Positions 44,760-53,581 of a stretch of 64,000 nucleotides of DNA are shown here, piece after piece. Where the stretch lies: the NCBI RefSeq assembly GCF_000761155.1, contig NZ_CP009533.1, positions 1,550,001-1,614,000 of the forward strand, given 5' to 3'. The DNA comes from Pseudomonas rhizosphaerae. GTDB lineage: Bacteria > Pseudomonadota > Gammaproteobacteria > Pseudomonadales > Pseudomonadaceae. The stretch's first letter is position 1; each line of letters starts with the position of its first letter. Under the pieces are notes generated by a model. It was not told the origin of the DNA, did no database searches, and saw nothing but the letters and a program-made list of their open reading frames with translations. A program made the translations under genes and the position numbers.

Positions 44760-44957
44760 GCAGCCTCTCCTGAACGATTCAGTAAAAGCGCGCACCTTAG
44801 CCCAGTTGCTTCGAAGGTCATACGAAAGGACATGGCAAAGTGTGATTCTAGGAAACTTCCTACACATTTAAGCGTAACGGAATACAAAAGAATACAAAGA
44901 TAGTTTGATTCAAAAGAGTCAACTATCGTTTGTATTCGTTTGTTTCACCGCTTCAGG

Positions 44958-46289
44958 CTAGAACGAGTTGGAACGCCCGGTCATTTCTCCGGCCATTTCG
45001 GCGGCATAGCTGTCGGTCATGCCCGCGATGAAATCGATCATGCGCAGGAACGACTTGTGCAGTGGCCAGTCTGCCTGCGGCGCGTTGTGCCCCAGCAGGT
45101 CGAGAATGCGCTGGTGCTTGAACGACAACTTGCCGGTGGTGTGCTGCTCCAGCGCTGCGCCGCAGAAGGCATTGAGCAGGACTTCGAGGGTGGTGTAGGC
45201 GCCGATCTCGTGCAGTGTCTTGCGCTTGTCCTGGAAGATCTTCTTGCGCGCCATGTCCTTGGCATCGAGCACGCAGCGCTTGGCCGGACCGTGCATGTGC
45301 TCGACCAGATCGCCCGTCAGCTGGCCGGCCAACAACGCCTGCTGTTGTTCGACGAAGGCACGCGCCGCGGCATTGGTCAGGTGCTCGATGGCCTTGCCGC
45401 GCAGGATCGCCAGCTTGCGCCGCCGCGAGTCCAGCGGACCCAGCTGGCGATAGGTGTCGGGAATGTCGTCGCCCACCAGGTCGAGCAGCAACGCTTCGAC
45501 CTCGGCATAGTCGAGCAACTCCATCTCCAGGCCGTCTTCGAGGTCGATCAGGCCATAGCAGATGTCGTCGGCCGCCTCCATCAGGTACACCAACGGGTGC
45601 CGGGCCCAGCGCTGTTCTTCGAGCAGCGGCAGGCCCAGCTTGCCGGCGATCTGCTCGAGCAATGGCAGCTCACTCTGGTAGCAGCCGAACTTATGCTTCT
45701 TGTAGCCCAGGGCGTCGGCATGGCGCGCGGTCCAGGGGTACTTGAGGTAGGTGCCCAATGTGGCATAGGTCAGCCGCGTACCACCGTCGAACTGGTGGTA
45801 CTCCAGTTGCGTGAGCACCCGAAAGCCCTGGGCGTTGCCTTCGAAATTGAGAAAGTCGTCGCGTTCCACTTCGCTCATCGCGTCCAGCCAGCCACGGCCT
45901 GCAGCCTGGCGGAACCAGTGGCGAATGGCGTCTTCACCCGAATGGCCGAACGGCGGATTGCCGATGTCGTGTGCCAGGCAGGCCGATTGCACCACCATGC
46001 CCAGGTCGCTGGGTTCGCACCACTGCGGCAGCTGTTCACGCAAGGTTTCACCCACACGCATGCCCAGGGAGCGGCCAACGCAGCTGACTTCCAGCGAGTG
46101 TGTCAGGCGCGTGTGGATATGGTCGTTGCTCGACACCGGATGGACCTGGGTCTTGCGCCCCAACCGGCGGAAGGCGCCGGAAAAGATGATGCGGTCGTGA
46201 TCCTTGTGGAACGGGCTGCGGCCCAGTTCTTCAGGGCTGTGCAGGGGCTTGCCCAAGCGTTCGCGTGTAAGCAGTGTATGCCAATCCAA
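44958..46289 (-). CDS. dgt: Deoxyguanosinetriphosphate triphosphohydrolase-like protein
   Basis: 443 residues from TTG 46289, which has GGAGGA seven bases upstream and gives the length usual in Pseudomonas; the frame is open farther upstream but without support. It is an HD-superfamily enzyme that hydrolyses dNTPs to deoxynucleoside and triphosphate. Motifs: [10 protein letters not shown] for the first metal His, [13 protein letters not shown] for the HD pair, and [16 protein letters not shown] for the distal Asp. It is the first intact core gene after the island and differs sharply in GC content from the genes to its left. Confidence 0.93.
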   Translation of the reverse strand: MDWHTLLTRERLGKPLHSPEELGRSPFHKDHDRIIFSGAFRRLGRKTQVHPVSSNDHIHTRLTHSLEVSCVGRSLGMRVGETLREQLPQWCEPSDLGMVVQSACLAHDIGNPPFGHSGEDAIRHWFRQAAGRGWLDAMSEVERDDFLNFEGNAQGFRVLTQLEYHQFDGGTRLTYATLGTYLKYPWTARHADALGYKKHKFGCYQSELPLLEQIAGKLGLPLLEEQRWARHPLVYLMEAADDICYGLIDLEDGLEMELLDYAEVEALLLDLVGDDIPDTYRQLGPLDSRRRKLAILRGKAIEHLTNAAARAFVEQQQALLAGQLTGDLVEHMHGPAKRCVLDAKDMARKKIFQDKRKTLHEIGAYTTLEVLLNAFCGAALEQHTTGKLSFKHQRILDLLGHNAPQADWPLHKSFLRMIDFIAGMTDSYAAEMAGEMTGRSNSF

Positions 46290-46406
46290 GGCGATTCCTC
46301 CGGGACCCGATCTAGCCTGCAGTGTCGGCTTGCGTACGCCGGCTGGCAAGGCTGGCATTGGGCCGTGAATGTGTGGGGCGTACTTCTGAAAGCACAAATT
46401 CGGCGC

Positions 46407-46450
46407 AAAAAAAAGCAATCCGTACACAGCGAAAGCTGCGTCCGGATTGC
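46407..46450 (-). terminator. Rho-independent terminator of yqjDEK-like operon
   Basis: On the minus strand an 8-bp stem CGGATTGC pairing as GCAATCCG, extended by a partly paired inner stem with a GAAA loop, followed by eight T residues. It lies 15 nt after the last gene of the operon and before dgt. Confidence 0.85.
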
Positions 46451-46464
46451 CTTTTGTTGCAGCA

Positions 46465-46836
46465 TTAGCGTCGGCGCGACGAGCCCTGCATGGCCAGCTT
46501 GATCAGTGGCAACAAGGTTGCCCCGACTTTCGCCAACCGTGAGAGACGCCCGGGGCCGCGCACCGGCACAACCACCGGAGCCCGTACGCTGTTGCCAGCG
46601 CCGCGCCCGGTGAGGAAGCCCATCAGCGTAACCCCGGCAATGCCCCACAGCGAGGCATGCTTGATGCCCATGCCGGTCTGTACCGATTGGCCCAACCCAC
46701 GCAGACGGTTGAGCGGGTTGACCAATTGCCGGGACTCATGCCGCAGCTCCTGACGATGCATTTCCATGCGCAGGCGAATCAACGACTTGCGCATTTCGCG
46801 CCGCGATTGCGCGCTGGTGGGTTCGTTTCGGCTCAT
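46465..46836 (-). CDS. YqjK-like conserved small protein
   Basis: 123 residues: a basic, helical N-terminal half ([21 protein letters not shown]) and one or two hydrophobic stretches ([15 protein letters not shown]), then a basic tail. It is the third gene of a yqjD-yqjE-yqjK type operon; its start overlaps the stop of the YqjE-like gene by 4 nt. In enterobacteria this set is stationary-phase induced and YqjD binds ribosomes at the membrane. The exact role of this member is unknown. Confidence 0.75.
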   Translation of the reverse strand: MSRNEPTSAQSRREMRKSLIRLRMEMHRQELRHESRQLVNPLNRLRGLGQSVQTGMGIKHASLWGIAGVTLMGFLTGRGAGNSVRAPVVVPVRGPGRLSRLAKVGATLLPLIKLAMQGSSRRR

Positions 46837-47222
46837 GGCAGCAGGCGCTCCCTGTCGTTGGCCAATTCTTCCAGTGTTCCACTGAATGGCGAGGACTCAT
46901 CGAACACGGCCGCCTTGAGGCGGAATGCGCAGAAGATCCCTGCCAATACGTAGAACACCGCCAGGCCGACCATGCCGGCCATGCGGTAGTTGTCCCACAG
47001 CAGAATCAGGATGAGCCCGGACAACGCGACCAATGCCAGCAACGCGAATACCAGGGCCAGCCCGGCAAAAAGCAACAGGCTGACGGTTCGAGATTTCTGC
47101 TCCTGCAACTCGATGCCGAACAGTTCGACATGACTGCGTAGCAGGCCGAGCATGGCAGCACCCAGGCGCCGAGACGTGGAGCCGGTGCTGGTGTCTGTGG
47201 TATCCGAGTCGAGGAGGGACAT
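46833..47222 (-). CDS. yqjE: YqjE-like phage-holin-family membrane protein
   Basis: 129 residues. Two long hydrophobic segments (SLLLFAGLALVFALLALVAL and MAGMVGLAVFYVLAGIFCAF) in a DUF1469/holin-X-like arrangement, preceded by an amphipathic helix (LFGIELQEQKSR). It is the middle gene of the yqjDEK-like operon, 1 nt after the YqjD-like gene and overlapping the next by 4 nt. An inner-membrane partner of the YqjD protein is likely. Confidence 0.85.
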   Translation of the reverse strand: MSLLDSDTTDTSTGSTSRRLGAAMLGLLRSHVELFGIELQEQKSRTVSLLLFAGLALVFALLALVALSGLILILLWDNYRMAGMVGLAVFYVLAGIFCAFRLKAAVFDESSPFSGTLEELANDRERLLP

Positions 47223-47223
47223 A

Positions 47224-47538
47224 TCAGTGCCTTGTAGCCAACAGGCCCAGAAGGAAGCCTACACCCGCGGCGATGCCGACGGACTGCCAAGGGTTTTCCT
47301 GTACGTAGCCTTCAGCCGCTACCACGGCTTCCTGGCCGCGCTCGGCAGCGGTCTCCTTGGTCTGCTGCAGGGATTCGCGAGCCTTGAGCAGGCTTTCGTT
47401 GATCTGCGCACGCAGTTCTTCAGCTTGAGTACCGGCGATGCTGGCCGTGTGCTCGAGCAATTTTTCGGTGTCGCGGACCAGGGTCTGAAAATCCGCTTTG
47501 AGAACTTCTTGAGCTGCTTTGGTGGTCGGGGTGGCCAT
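47224..47538 (-). CDS. yqjD: YqjD/ElaB-like DUF883 protein
   Basis: 104 residues from ATG 47538, which has GGAG seven bases upstream; the longer frame to 47604 is not supported. A soluble helical part (LVRDTEKLLEHTASIAGTQ) is followed by one C-terminal membrane anchor with the family motif PWQSVGIAAGVGFLLGLL. Homologues attach to the inner membrane and bind ribosomes in stationary phase. First gene of the operon. Confidence 0.88.
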   Translation of the reverse strand: MATPTTKAAQEVLKADFQTLVRDTEKLLEHTASIAGTQAEELRAQINESLLKARESLQQTKETAAERGQEAVVAAEGYVQENPWQSVGIAAGVGFLLGLLATRH

Positions 47539-47680
47539 GTTGATCTCCATATGGGTGGCGTCTGGATGTTTCGAGTAGGGGTGATCCCGAAGGTTCAGTG
47601 CCATTACGCAGTGTCATCCTCTGTATAGCTCATTATTCCGGGCTCGGGTGCGATTGACGGGCCGCCGCGGCCTGTTTATG

Positions 47681-47696
47681 CTGTATAAAGATACAG
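47681..47696 (+). promoter_or_regulatory. LexA (SOS) box
   Basis: CTGTATAAAGATACAG fits the gamma-proteobacterial LexA consensus CTGT-N8-ACAG perfectly and lies only 3 bp before the ATG of the next gene, where it would overlap the promoter or leader. Consistent with DNA-damage induction. Confidence 0.75.
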
Positions 47697-47699
47697 TAT

Positions 47700-48032
47700 A
47701 TGGATAACGTCTCACCCATGCTCAACGTCGAACAACTCAAGTACAGCGTCAACCGCATGGCCCCGGACGTAGTGCGCGAGGCCGTGCTTGAACTGCGTCT
47801 CGATGGCCTGGTGACTGAAGGCAAGACGCCGTTCAGCAAGCTGCACTTCAACACCTGCTTTGCCGAAGTCGAAGCGTTGTTCCAGCGCGCCGGCTATCAC
47901 CGTCCACTGGATGTCGTGGGCTACAAGGGTCTGCTGTACGCCCTGTACGATCCCACTCGCTGGGAAGCGGTGGACGTCTTGCGCTGGCTCAAGGAGTTCA
48001 CCGAGGCTGCCGAGGCCGTCCACGCGCAATGA
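47700..48032 (+). CDS. Conserved hypothetical protein, probably LexA-controlled
   Basis: 110 residues, small and soluble, with no motif that I can name; Pseudomonas genomes often have similar short proteins. An alternative ATG lies six codons downstream (47718). The perfect LexA box directly upstream suggests expression in the SOS response, so a role in cell-division arrest, DNA repair or mutagenesis is possible. The next gene starts 55 nt later. Confidence 0.7.
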   Translation: MDNVSPMLNVEQLKYSVNRMAPDVVREAVLELRLDGLVTEGKTPFSKLHFNTCFAEVEALFQRAGYHRPLDVVGYKGLLYALYDPTRWEAVDVLRWLKEFTEAAEAVHAQ

Positions 48033-48087
48033 CAGCCGTGTCGTGGTGGGCGATAATCGCGGCCTGAAACGACCGTGGAATCAAGGC

Positions 48088-48978
48088 ATGTCTGCACCCA
48101 AGTTCGACCCCGCTGCTCATCAGGCCAGTACCCTGTGCTTGCCCCCTGGCAATTGGGCGACCGTACTGGACTGCCTCTGCGAGCATTTCCAGGCCATCGA
48201 CCGTGCTCAATGGTTGAGCCGCATGGCCAGGGACCGGGTGCTGGATGCCGAGGGCGTACCCATCGGGCCAGCCCATGCCTACCGGCAGGGTTTGCGCATC
48301 CACTATTTCCGCGAAGTGCCGAACGAACGACCCATTGCCGCTCAAGAGCAGGTCTTGTACGCCGACGAGCATCTGGTGGTCGCCGACAAGCCGCATTTCC
48401 TGCCGGTAACCCCCACCGGCGAATACGTCGAGCACACGCTGTTGCGCCGCCTGATCCGCCGGTTGGACAATCCTCACCTGGTGCCGCTGCACCGTATCGA
48501 TCGGCACACCGCCGGCCTGGTGCTGTTCTCGGCCAATCCGCAGACACGCAGTGCGTACCAGCAGTTGTTCCCCACTCGCCAGATCGAAAAGCGCTACGAG
48601 GCCATCGCCCCTGCGCTGCCCACGCTGACCTTTCCACTGGTACATCGAAGCCGCCTGGAACATGGCGAGCCGTTTTTCCGCATGCGCGAAGCGCCAGGGC
48701 AGGGCAACAGCGAGACCCGAGTCGAAGTCGCTGAAAAAGGCGAGCACCTGTGGCGCTACCTGCTCAATCCGGTCACCGGCAAGACCCATCAGCTGCGGGT
48801 GCACATGACCGCGCTGGGCGCGAGCATCTGCAACGATCCCTTCTACCCGCAGTTGAACAACACCGAAGTGGACGACTATGCCCGTCCACTGCAACTGCTG
48901 GCCCGCTCGCTGCAGTTCCATGATCCGCTCGACGGGCGTTCGCGCTGCTTCGAAACGCAGTTGAAGCTGAACTTCTAG
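48088..48978 (+). CDS. RluA-family pseudouridine synthase
   Basis: 296 residues from ATG 48088; the frame continues upstream through the previous gene without a start signal. It isomerises uridine to pseudouridine in RNA. The catalytic Asp is in HRIDRHTAGLVLF, and later motifs EKRYEA and NPVTGKTHQLRVHM are typical of RluA enzymes. The N-terminus shows a short S4-like lead (REVPNERPI). Which RNA position is modified is not evident. A terminator follows directly. Confidence 0.9.
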   Translation: MSAPKFDPAAHQASTLCLPPGNWATVLDCLCEHFQAIDRAQWLSRMARDRVLDAEGVPIGPAHAYRQGLRIHYFREVPNERPIAAQEQVLYADEHLVVADKPHFLPVTPTGEYVEHTLLRRLIRRLDNPHLVPLHRIDRHTAGLVLFSANPQTRSAYQQLFPTRQIEKRYEAIAPALPTLTFPLVHRSRLEHGEPFFRMREAPGQGNSETRVEVAEKGEHLWRYLLNPVTGKTHQLRVHMTALGASICNDPFYPQLNNTEVDDYARPLQLLARSLQFHDPLDGRSRCFETQLKLNF

Positions 48979-48984
48979 AACGAA

Positions 48985-49008
48985 AAAGCCCGCCGAATGG
49001 CGGGCTTT
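48985..49008. terminator. Terminator after pseudouridine synthase
   Basis: A 10-bp perfect stem AAAGCCCGCC/GGCGGGCTTT with a GAAT loop, seven bases after the stop. It is symmetrical enough to work also for the convergent lipoprotein gene. Confidence 0.85.
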
Positions 49009-49033
49009 GACGTGCAACCGAAACTCTGCGGAA

Positions 49034-49255
49034 TCAGAGCTCCTTGACGGTACGCACCTGGTCCTTGTTGACGCGGGTGGTCTTGCCGTCCAGCTGCTCG
49101 AATTCGTAGAAACCAGCGTCTTCGTCGTAGGAGGGGGTGTCTACTGCCTGGATTTCACGACCGTCATTCAGCGTGATCACGGTAGGCGATGCGCAACCGG
49201 CAAGCGATGCCAAGCCCAGCGCGAGCATGAAAGCGGGAAGGATCCGGTGAGTCAT
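49034..49255 (-). CDS. YgdI/YgdR-type small lipoprotein
   Basis: 73 residues from ATG 49255 (GGAG eight bases upstream). A signal peptide ends in the lipobox SLAGC, so it is a lipoprotein. The mature part has the DUF903 pattern VITLNDGREIQAVDTP and FYEFEQLDGKTTRVNKDQV, a small SH3-like beta barrel. The function of this family is not known. It lies between the pseudouridine synthase (convergent) and mobA. Confidence 0.88.
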   Translation of the reverse strand: MTHRILPAFMLALGLASLAGCASPTVITLNDGREIQAVDTPSYDEDAGFYEFEQLDGKTTRVNKDQVRTVKEL

Positions 49256-49368
49256 TGTGTTTCTCCACAAAACAAAAAAGGGTGCTGGCGTATACGGGGG
49301 TGAGACGCTCCCAGTGCCAGCAAAGTTCCGTTGGTCCGACCTCTACAGTCTAGCGCCTGTGCGCCCTG

Positions 49369-49953
49369 TCAGCGACCCAGTAGTTGGGGCGTATTGAGGT
49401 TGGCCAGGCGCGGGTCGTCTTCGGCGCACTGGAGCGCCTGCGCACCCATGGCCAACAGGACCCGGCGCGGGCTGCGTTCACCCGCCTGCCAGGCCTGACG
49501 CACCAACGGCAGGTGTACCGTCGGCACGATGCACAGCAAAGGCTCCCAGAAATCGCCCTGACGCAGCATCAGCGGCTGGTTCGGATGCGCCTGCTGAGTG
49601 TGGCGCATGGCGTTGAGCAGCGCTTCGTCCACGCCGGGCACATCGCAGGGCAATACCAACAGCAACGGGTGGCGAGCCGCTTCCAGGCCAGCCATCATCC
49701 CGGCCAGCGGCCCGGGGAAGTCGCTGTCGTCGTCATGGACCAGGCGGTCGGCAAAGGTCGCATAACGCGGGTAGTTGCGGTTGCACGAGATGATCAGGTC
49801 ATCGGTCAGCGGGCGCACGCGTTGTTGCAAGTGCTGGATCAACGGCTGGCCGCGCCAGTCGATCAGGCCTTTGTCGCGGCCGCCCATGCGTTGCCCGCGA
49901 CCGCCTGCCAGCAGCAGGATAGAGCAGGGTGGCAGGGTATCGACAGGGTTCAT
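49369..49953 (-). CDS. mobA: Molybdenum cofactor guanylyltransferase
   Basis: 194 residues. It transfers GMP to molybdopterin to make the guanine dinucleotide cofactor. The nucleotidyltransferase motif [18 protein letters not shown] is near residue 14; [13 protein letters not shown] and LPCDVPGV are the substrate- and metal-binding segments. It is divergent from moaB and moeA; together they form a molybdenum-cofactor locus. Confidence 0.93.
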   Translation of the reverse strand: MNPVDTLPPCSILLLAGGRGQRMGGRDKGLIDWRGQPLIQHLQQRVRPLTDDLIISCNRNYPRYATFADRLVHDDDSDFPGPLAGMMAGLEAARHPLLLVLPCDVPGVDEALLNAMRHTQQAHPNQPLMLRQGDFWEPLLCIVPTVHLPLVRQAWQAGERSPRRVLLAMGAQALQCAEDDPRLANLNTPQLLGR

Positions 49954-50025
49954 TCGGGCGCTCGGACAGTAGCTGGGGGCTGTGATATAACACCGCCCAT
50001 TCCATCAGACAACCGGACCTCGCCA

Positions 50026-50565
50026 ATGAAAGCCAAGGCAGATGTACCCTTCGTGCCCCTCAATATTGCCGTCTTGACGGTCAGCGACACCCGAACCGAG
50101 GAAACCGACACCTCTGGCCAGTTGTTCGTCGATCGCCTCGGCGCATCCGGCCACGGGCTCTATGCGCGTGTACTGCTCAAGGACGATCTGTACAAGATTC
50201 GCGCCCAGGTGGCGCAGTGGATCGCCGACGATCAATGCCAGGTGGTCCTGATCACCGGCGGCACCGGCTTCACCGGTCGCGACAGCACTCCGGAAGCAGT
50301 CGCCTGCCTGTTGGACAAGCAGGTCGATGGCTTCGGCGAGCTGTTCCGGCAGATATCCGTGGCCGACATTGGCACCTCGACCGTGCAGTCCCGCGCCCTG
50401 GCCGGGCTCGCCAATGGCACCCTGGTGTGCTGCCTGCCAGGCTCGACCAATGCCTGCCGCACTGGCTGGGACGGCATTCTTGCCGAGCAGCTGGACGTGC
50501 GTCACCGGCCCTGCAACTTCGTCGTGCACCTCAAGCAGGCCGAGCCCTGCGTCAGCCGTGGCTGA
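50026..50565 (+). CDS. moaB: Molybdenum cofactor biosynthesis protein B
   Basis: 179 residues from ATG 50026; the frame is open earlier over mobA on the other strand. MoaB/MogA fold with LITGGTGFTGRDSTPEAV and CLPGSTNACRTGW, which bind molybdopterin and carry out its adenylylation or a related step. The stop lies 8 nt beyond the GTG of moeA, so the two are coupled. Confidence 0.92.
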   Translation: MKAKADVPFVPLNIAVLTVSDTRTEETDTSGQLFVDRLGASGHGLYARVLLKDDLYKIRAQVAQWIADDQCQVVLITGGTGFTGRDSTPEAVACLLDKQVDGFGELFRQISVADIGTSTVQSRALAGLANGTLVCCLPGSTNACRTGWDGILAEQLDVRHRPCNFVVHLKQAEPCVSRG

Positions 50566-51772
50566 GTTGCCGGCGGCGCAGCCGCTGCTACCGGTCGAGC
50601 AGGCGCTGGCGCAACTGTTGGCCATGGCCGATGCCGCGCCCATTCGCGAGCGCGAGCAGATCGCCCTGGCCCAGGGCAGCGGTCGAGTGCTTGCCGACGA
50701 CCTGATCGCCACCCTCGACCTGCCACCTTGGCCCAACAGCGCCATGGACGGCTACGCGCTGCGCCGAGACGACTGGCAGGGTAAACCGCTGCGCGTCAGC
50801 CAGCGTATCTTCGCCGGCGCCGTACCCGAGGCGCTGGAGCCCGGCACCTGCTCACGCATCTTCACCGGCGCACCGATGCCGGACGGCGCCGACTGCGTGG
50901 AAATGCAGGAAAACGCTCGCATCGAGGATGATGAGCGGGTGAGCTTCAACCAGACCTTGACGGTTGGCCAGAACATCCGTCCGCAAGGCCAGGAAACCCG
51001 TATCGGTGACCGCCTGCTGGCGGCGGGCAGTCGCCTTGGCGCAATCGAGCTGGGGTTGCTGGCGTCCATGGGGCACGCGTCCATCGATGTGGTGCGCCGG
51101 CCACGGGTGGCGGTACTGTCGACGGGCGATGAGTTGGTCGAACCGGGTCAGCCGCTGGGCCCTGGACAGATCTACAACAGCAATCGACAGGTGCTGTGCA
51201 GTGCCTTGAGCGGGTTGGGCTGCGAAGTGGTGGATGCCGGGATTCTGCCCGACGATCTGCAACAGACACGCCAGCGCCTGGCGGCGTTGGGTGATGTGGA
51301 CCTGATTCTGTCCACAGGGGGCGTCTCGGTGGGCGAAGCCGATTTTCTCGGCATTGCCCTGCGCGAGGAGGGTCAGTTGGCCCTCTGGAAACTGGCGATC
51401 AAACCCGGCAAGCCGCTGACCTTCGGCCACTTTCGTGGCGCGCCGGTCATTGGCCTGCCGGGCAATCCCGCGTCTACGCTGGTGACCTTCACCTTGCTGG
51501 CACGGCCTTACCTGCTGCGCCGCCTGGGTGTGCGGGACGTGGCGCCGTTGCGCTTCCAGGTGCCGGCCGGCTTTGCCTGGCCGCGCGCCGGCACTCGCCG
51601 CGAGTACCTGCGCGGGCGCATCGAGCAGGGCCGGGCTGTGATCTATCCCAACCAGAGCTCCGGCGTGCTGCTCAGCGCAGCCTGGGCCCATGGACTGGTC
51701 GAGATCGGTGAAGGCTGCACCGTGGATGAAGGCGATCTGGTCACCTTCATCTCGTTCAGCGAGCTGTTCTAG
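50558..51772 (+). CDS. moeA: Molybdopterin molybdenumtransferase
   Basis: 404 residues from GTG 50558, which overlaps the end of moaB; this fits the normal MoeA length. It inserts molybdate into adenylylated molybdopterin. The conserved start LPPWPNSAMDGYAL, the MoaB-like middle domain STGDELVEPGQ and ILSTGGVSVGEADF, and VIGLPGNPAST are visible. Its stop codon shares the sequence CTAG with the stop of the convergent manC-type gene. Confidence 0.93.
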   Translation: MAELPAAQPLLPVEQALAQLLAMADAAPIREREQIALAQGSGRVLADDLIATLDLPPWPNSAMDGYALRRDDWQGKPLRVSQRIFAGAVPEALEPGTCSRIFTGAPMPDGADCVEMQENARIEDDERVSFNQTLTVGQNIRPQGQETRIGDRLLAAGSRLGAIELGLLASMGHASIDVVRRPRVAVLSTGDELVEPGQPLGPGQIYNSNRQVLCSALSGLGCEVVDAGILPDDLQQTRQRLAALGDVDLILSTGGVSVGEADFLGIALREEGQLALWKLAIKPGKPLTFGHFRGAPVIGLPGNPASTLVTFTLLARPYLLRRLGVRDVAPLRFQVPAGFAWPRAGTRREYLRGRIEQGRAVIYPNQSSGVLLSAAWAHGLVEIGEGCTVDEGDLVTFISFSELF

Positions 51773-53238
51773 ACCTTGCTCTTGTCCGACTCCACGGCTG
51801 CCGGTGCGCGGCCGTAGATGTCGGTGAAGCGCACGATGTCGTCTTCGCCCAGGTATTCGCCGCTCTGCACTTCGATCATGACCAGGTCGATCACGCCGGA
51901 GTTGACCAGGCGGTGCACGTGGCCCTGCTTGATGAAGGTCGATTCGTTGGTGTCGAGCAGGAACTCGTTGTCACCGTTGGTGACCCGGGCCATGCCGCTG
52001 ACCACGATCCAGTGCTCGCTGCGGTGGTGGTGCATCTGCAGCGACAGGGTGCCACCGGGCTTGACCACGATGCGCTTGATCTTGAAGCGCTTGCCTTCCT
52101 CGAGGATGGTGTAGGTGCCCCAGGGGCGGGTGACGGTGCGGTGCAGGCGGAAGGCATCGTGACCCTGGCGCTTGAGCTGCTGGGCGAGCAGCTTGACGTC
52201 CTGGGTGCGGCTGCCGTCGGCGATCAACAGCGCGTCCGGGGTGTCGATCACCACCAGGTTGTCCACGCCGACCGCGCCAACCAGGCGCCGTGGCGAGTCG
52301 ATGTAGCAGTTGCTCACATCATGCAGCACGGTCTCGCCATTGCACTGGTTGCCCTGTGCGTCGGCCGGGGTCAGCTCGCGTACCGCCTGCCATGAACCGA
52401 TGTCGCTCCAACCCATCTGGCACGGGATGACCGCAACCTTGTCGGAGCGCTCGAGCAACGCGTAGTCGATGGAAATATCCGGCGCCAGGGCGAAGGTGCT
52501 GCTGTCCAGCTCGACCTGCAGTTCACGGTTGCCCTGCTTGGTGTCGCTGACCTGCAGGCAGGTGGTGGCGGCCAGCAGCACGTCGGGTGCGTGTTTTTCC
52601 AGTTCGCGCAGCAGCACGTCGACACGCATGCAGAACATGCCGGCGTTCCACAGGTAATCACCGCTGTCCAGGTAAGCCTGGGCGGTGGCCTGATCGGGCT
52701 TCTCGCGGAACTGTGCAACCTGGTAGCTGCCGTCGCCCAGATCGGCGCCGCGTTCGATGTAGCCGAAACCGGTTTCCGGCGTCTGCGGCACCAGGCCGAA
52801 GGTCACCAGCCAACCCTCGTCGGCTTTCTTGCGTGCTGCGCTGACCGCTGCCTGGAAGGCGTCGATGTCGCGAATCAAGTGGTCGGCTGGCAGCACCAGC
52901 AGTTGCGCCGATGCACCGTAGTGCTTGGCGGCATGCAGGGCGGCGCTGGCGATGGCCGGTGCAGTGTTGCGCCCGGCAGGCTCGAGGATGAAGTCGAGCG
53001 AGGCCTCGCGATCGTTCAGTTGGCGGTAGTCGTCCAGCGTGCGGAAGAATACTTCGCGATTGGTCACGGTCAGGACCCGATCCACGCCCGGCAACTGGGA
53101 GGCGCGGGTGAAGGTTTTCTGCAGCAGGCTTTCACCGTCCGGCAGACGCATGAAGGGCTTGGGCATGGCTTCGCGCGACACGGGCCACAGGCGGGTGCCG
53201 GAGCCCCCGGCGATGATGCAGGGAATCAGAGTTGTCAT
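51769..53238 (-). CDS. manC: Mannose-1-phosphate guanylyltransferase / mannose-6-phosphate isomerase
   Basis: 489 residues from ATG 53238; the upstream extension of the frame has no support. N-terminal nucleotidyltransferase: IIAGGSGTRLWPVSRE (pyrophosphorylase motif) and FGYIERG. C-terminal cupin isomerase with HRSEHWIVV, near PGGTLSLQMHHH. Makes GDP-mannose for alginate, Psl or lipopolysaccharide polymers (AlgA/PslB/WbpW family); which polymer is not clear from the locus. Confidence 0.9.
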   Translation of the reverse strand: MTTLIPCIIAGGSGTRLWPVSREAMPKPFMRLPDGESLLQKTFTRASQLPGVDRVLTVTNREVFFRTLDDYRQLNDREASLDFILEPAGRNTAPAIASAALHAAKHYGASAQLLVLPADHLIRDIDAFQAAVSAARKKADEGWLVTFGLVPQTPETGFGYIERGADLGDGSYQVAQFREKPDQATAQAYLDSGDYLWNAGMFCMRVDVLLRELEKHAPDVLLAATTCLQVSDTKQGNRELQVELDSSTFALAPDISIDYALLERSDKVAVIPCQMGWSDIGSWQAVRELTPADAQGNQCNGETVLHDVSNCYIDSPRRLVGAVGVDNLVVIDTPDALLIADGSRTQDVKLLAQQLKRQGHDAFRLHRTVTRPWGTYTILEEGKRFKIKRIVVKPGGTLSLQMHHHRSEHWIVVSGMARVTNGDNEFLLDTNESTFIKQGHVHRLVNSGVIDLVMIEVQSGEYLGEDDIVRFTDIYGRAPAAVESDKSKV

Positions 53239-53581
53239 AGGTCGAGCCTCGAATTGAAGAAGGCGGGCGGCGCTTGCGTATACGAGCGCACACGTCCAGC
53301 CAGGCTGGATGCATGAAAAAGTCGGTGAAAAAAAGGGCACAGCGCAGGATTCGTCGATTCGACAATGCTACCGCCACCCTGAGTCGGGGTGGGCGTGCAG
53401 GAATCGGGGAGGTAACGACCACTTCGATGGTGGCCAGTTGCTTCGCAGTAAAGCCTAAACGAGAACGGTTGGCGAGTGGTAAATGCACGAATGGTTAAAA
53501 ACTTTTCGTCCGGGCTTTTTTTCCTGCGGCTGTGGTCACATCTGGCAGAGTTCAACTCAATGGCCACCGGAGACATGCAGC
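53239..53581. promoter_or_regulatory. Divergent intergenic region manC / yegS
   Basis: About 340 bp holding the promoters of both divergent genes. No open frame or known operator is recognised. A short stretch near 53505-53530 is T- and A-rich and could be a yegS leader. Confidence 0.5.

Noticed and set aside
44940..46502. Long plus-strand open frame (520 codons) opposite dgt
   Set aside because: Lies antisense to the well-supported dgt gene; the composition is that of a mirror of high-GC codons, with no recognisable domain.
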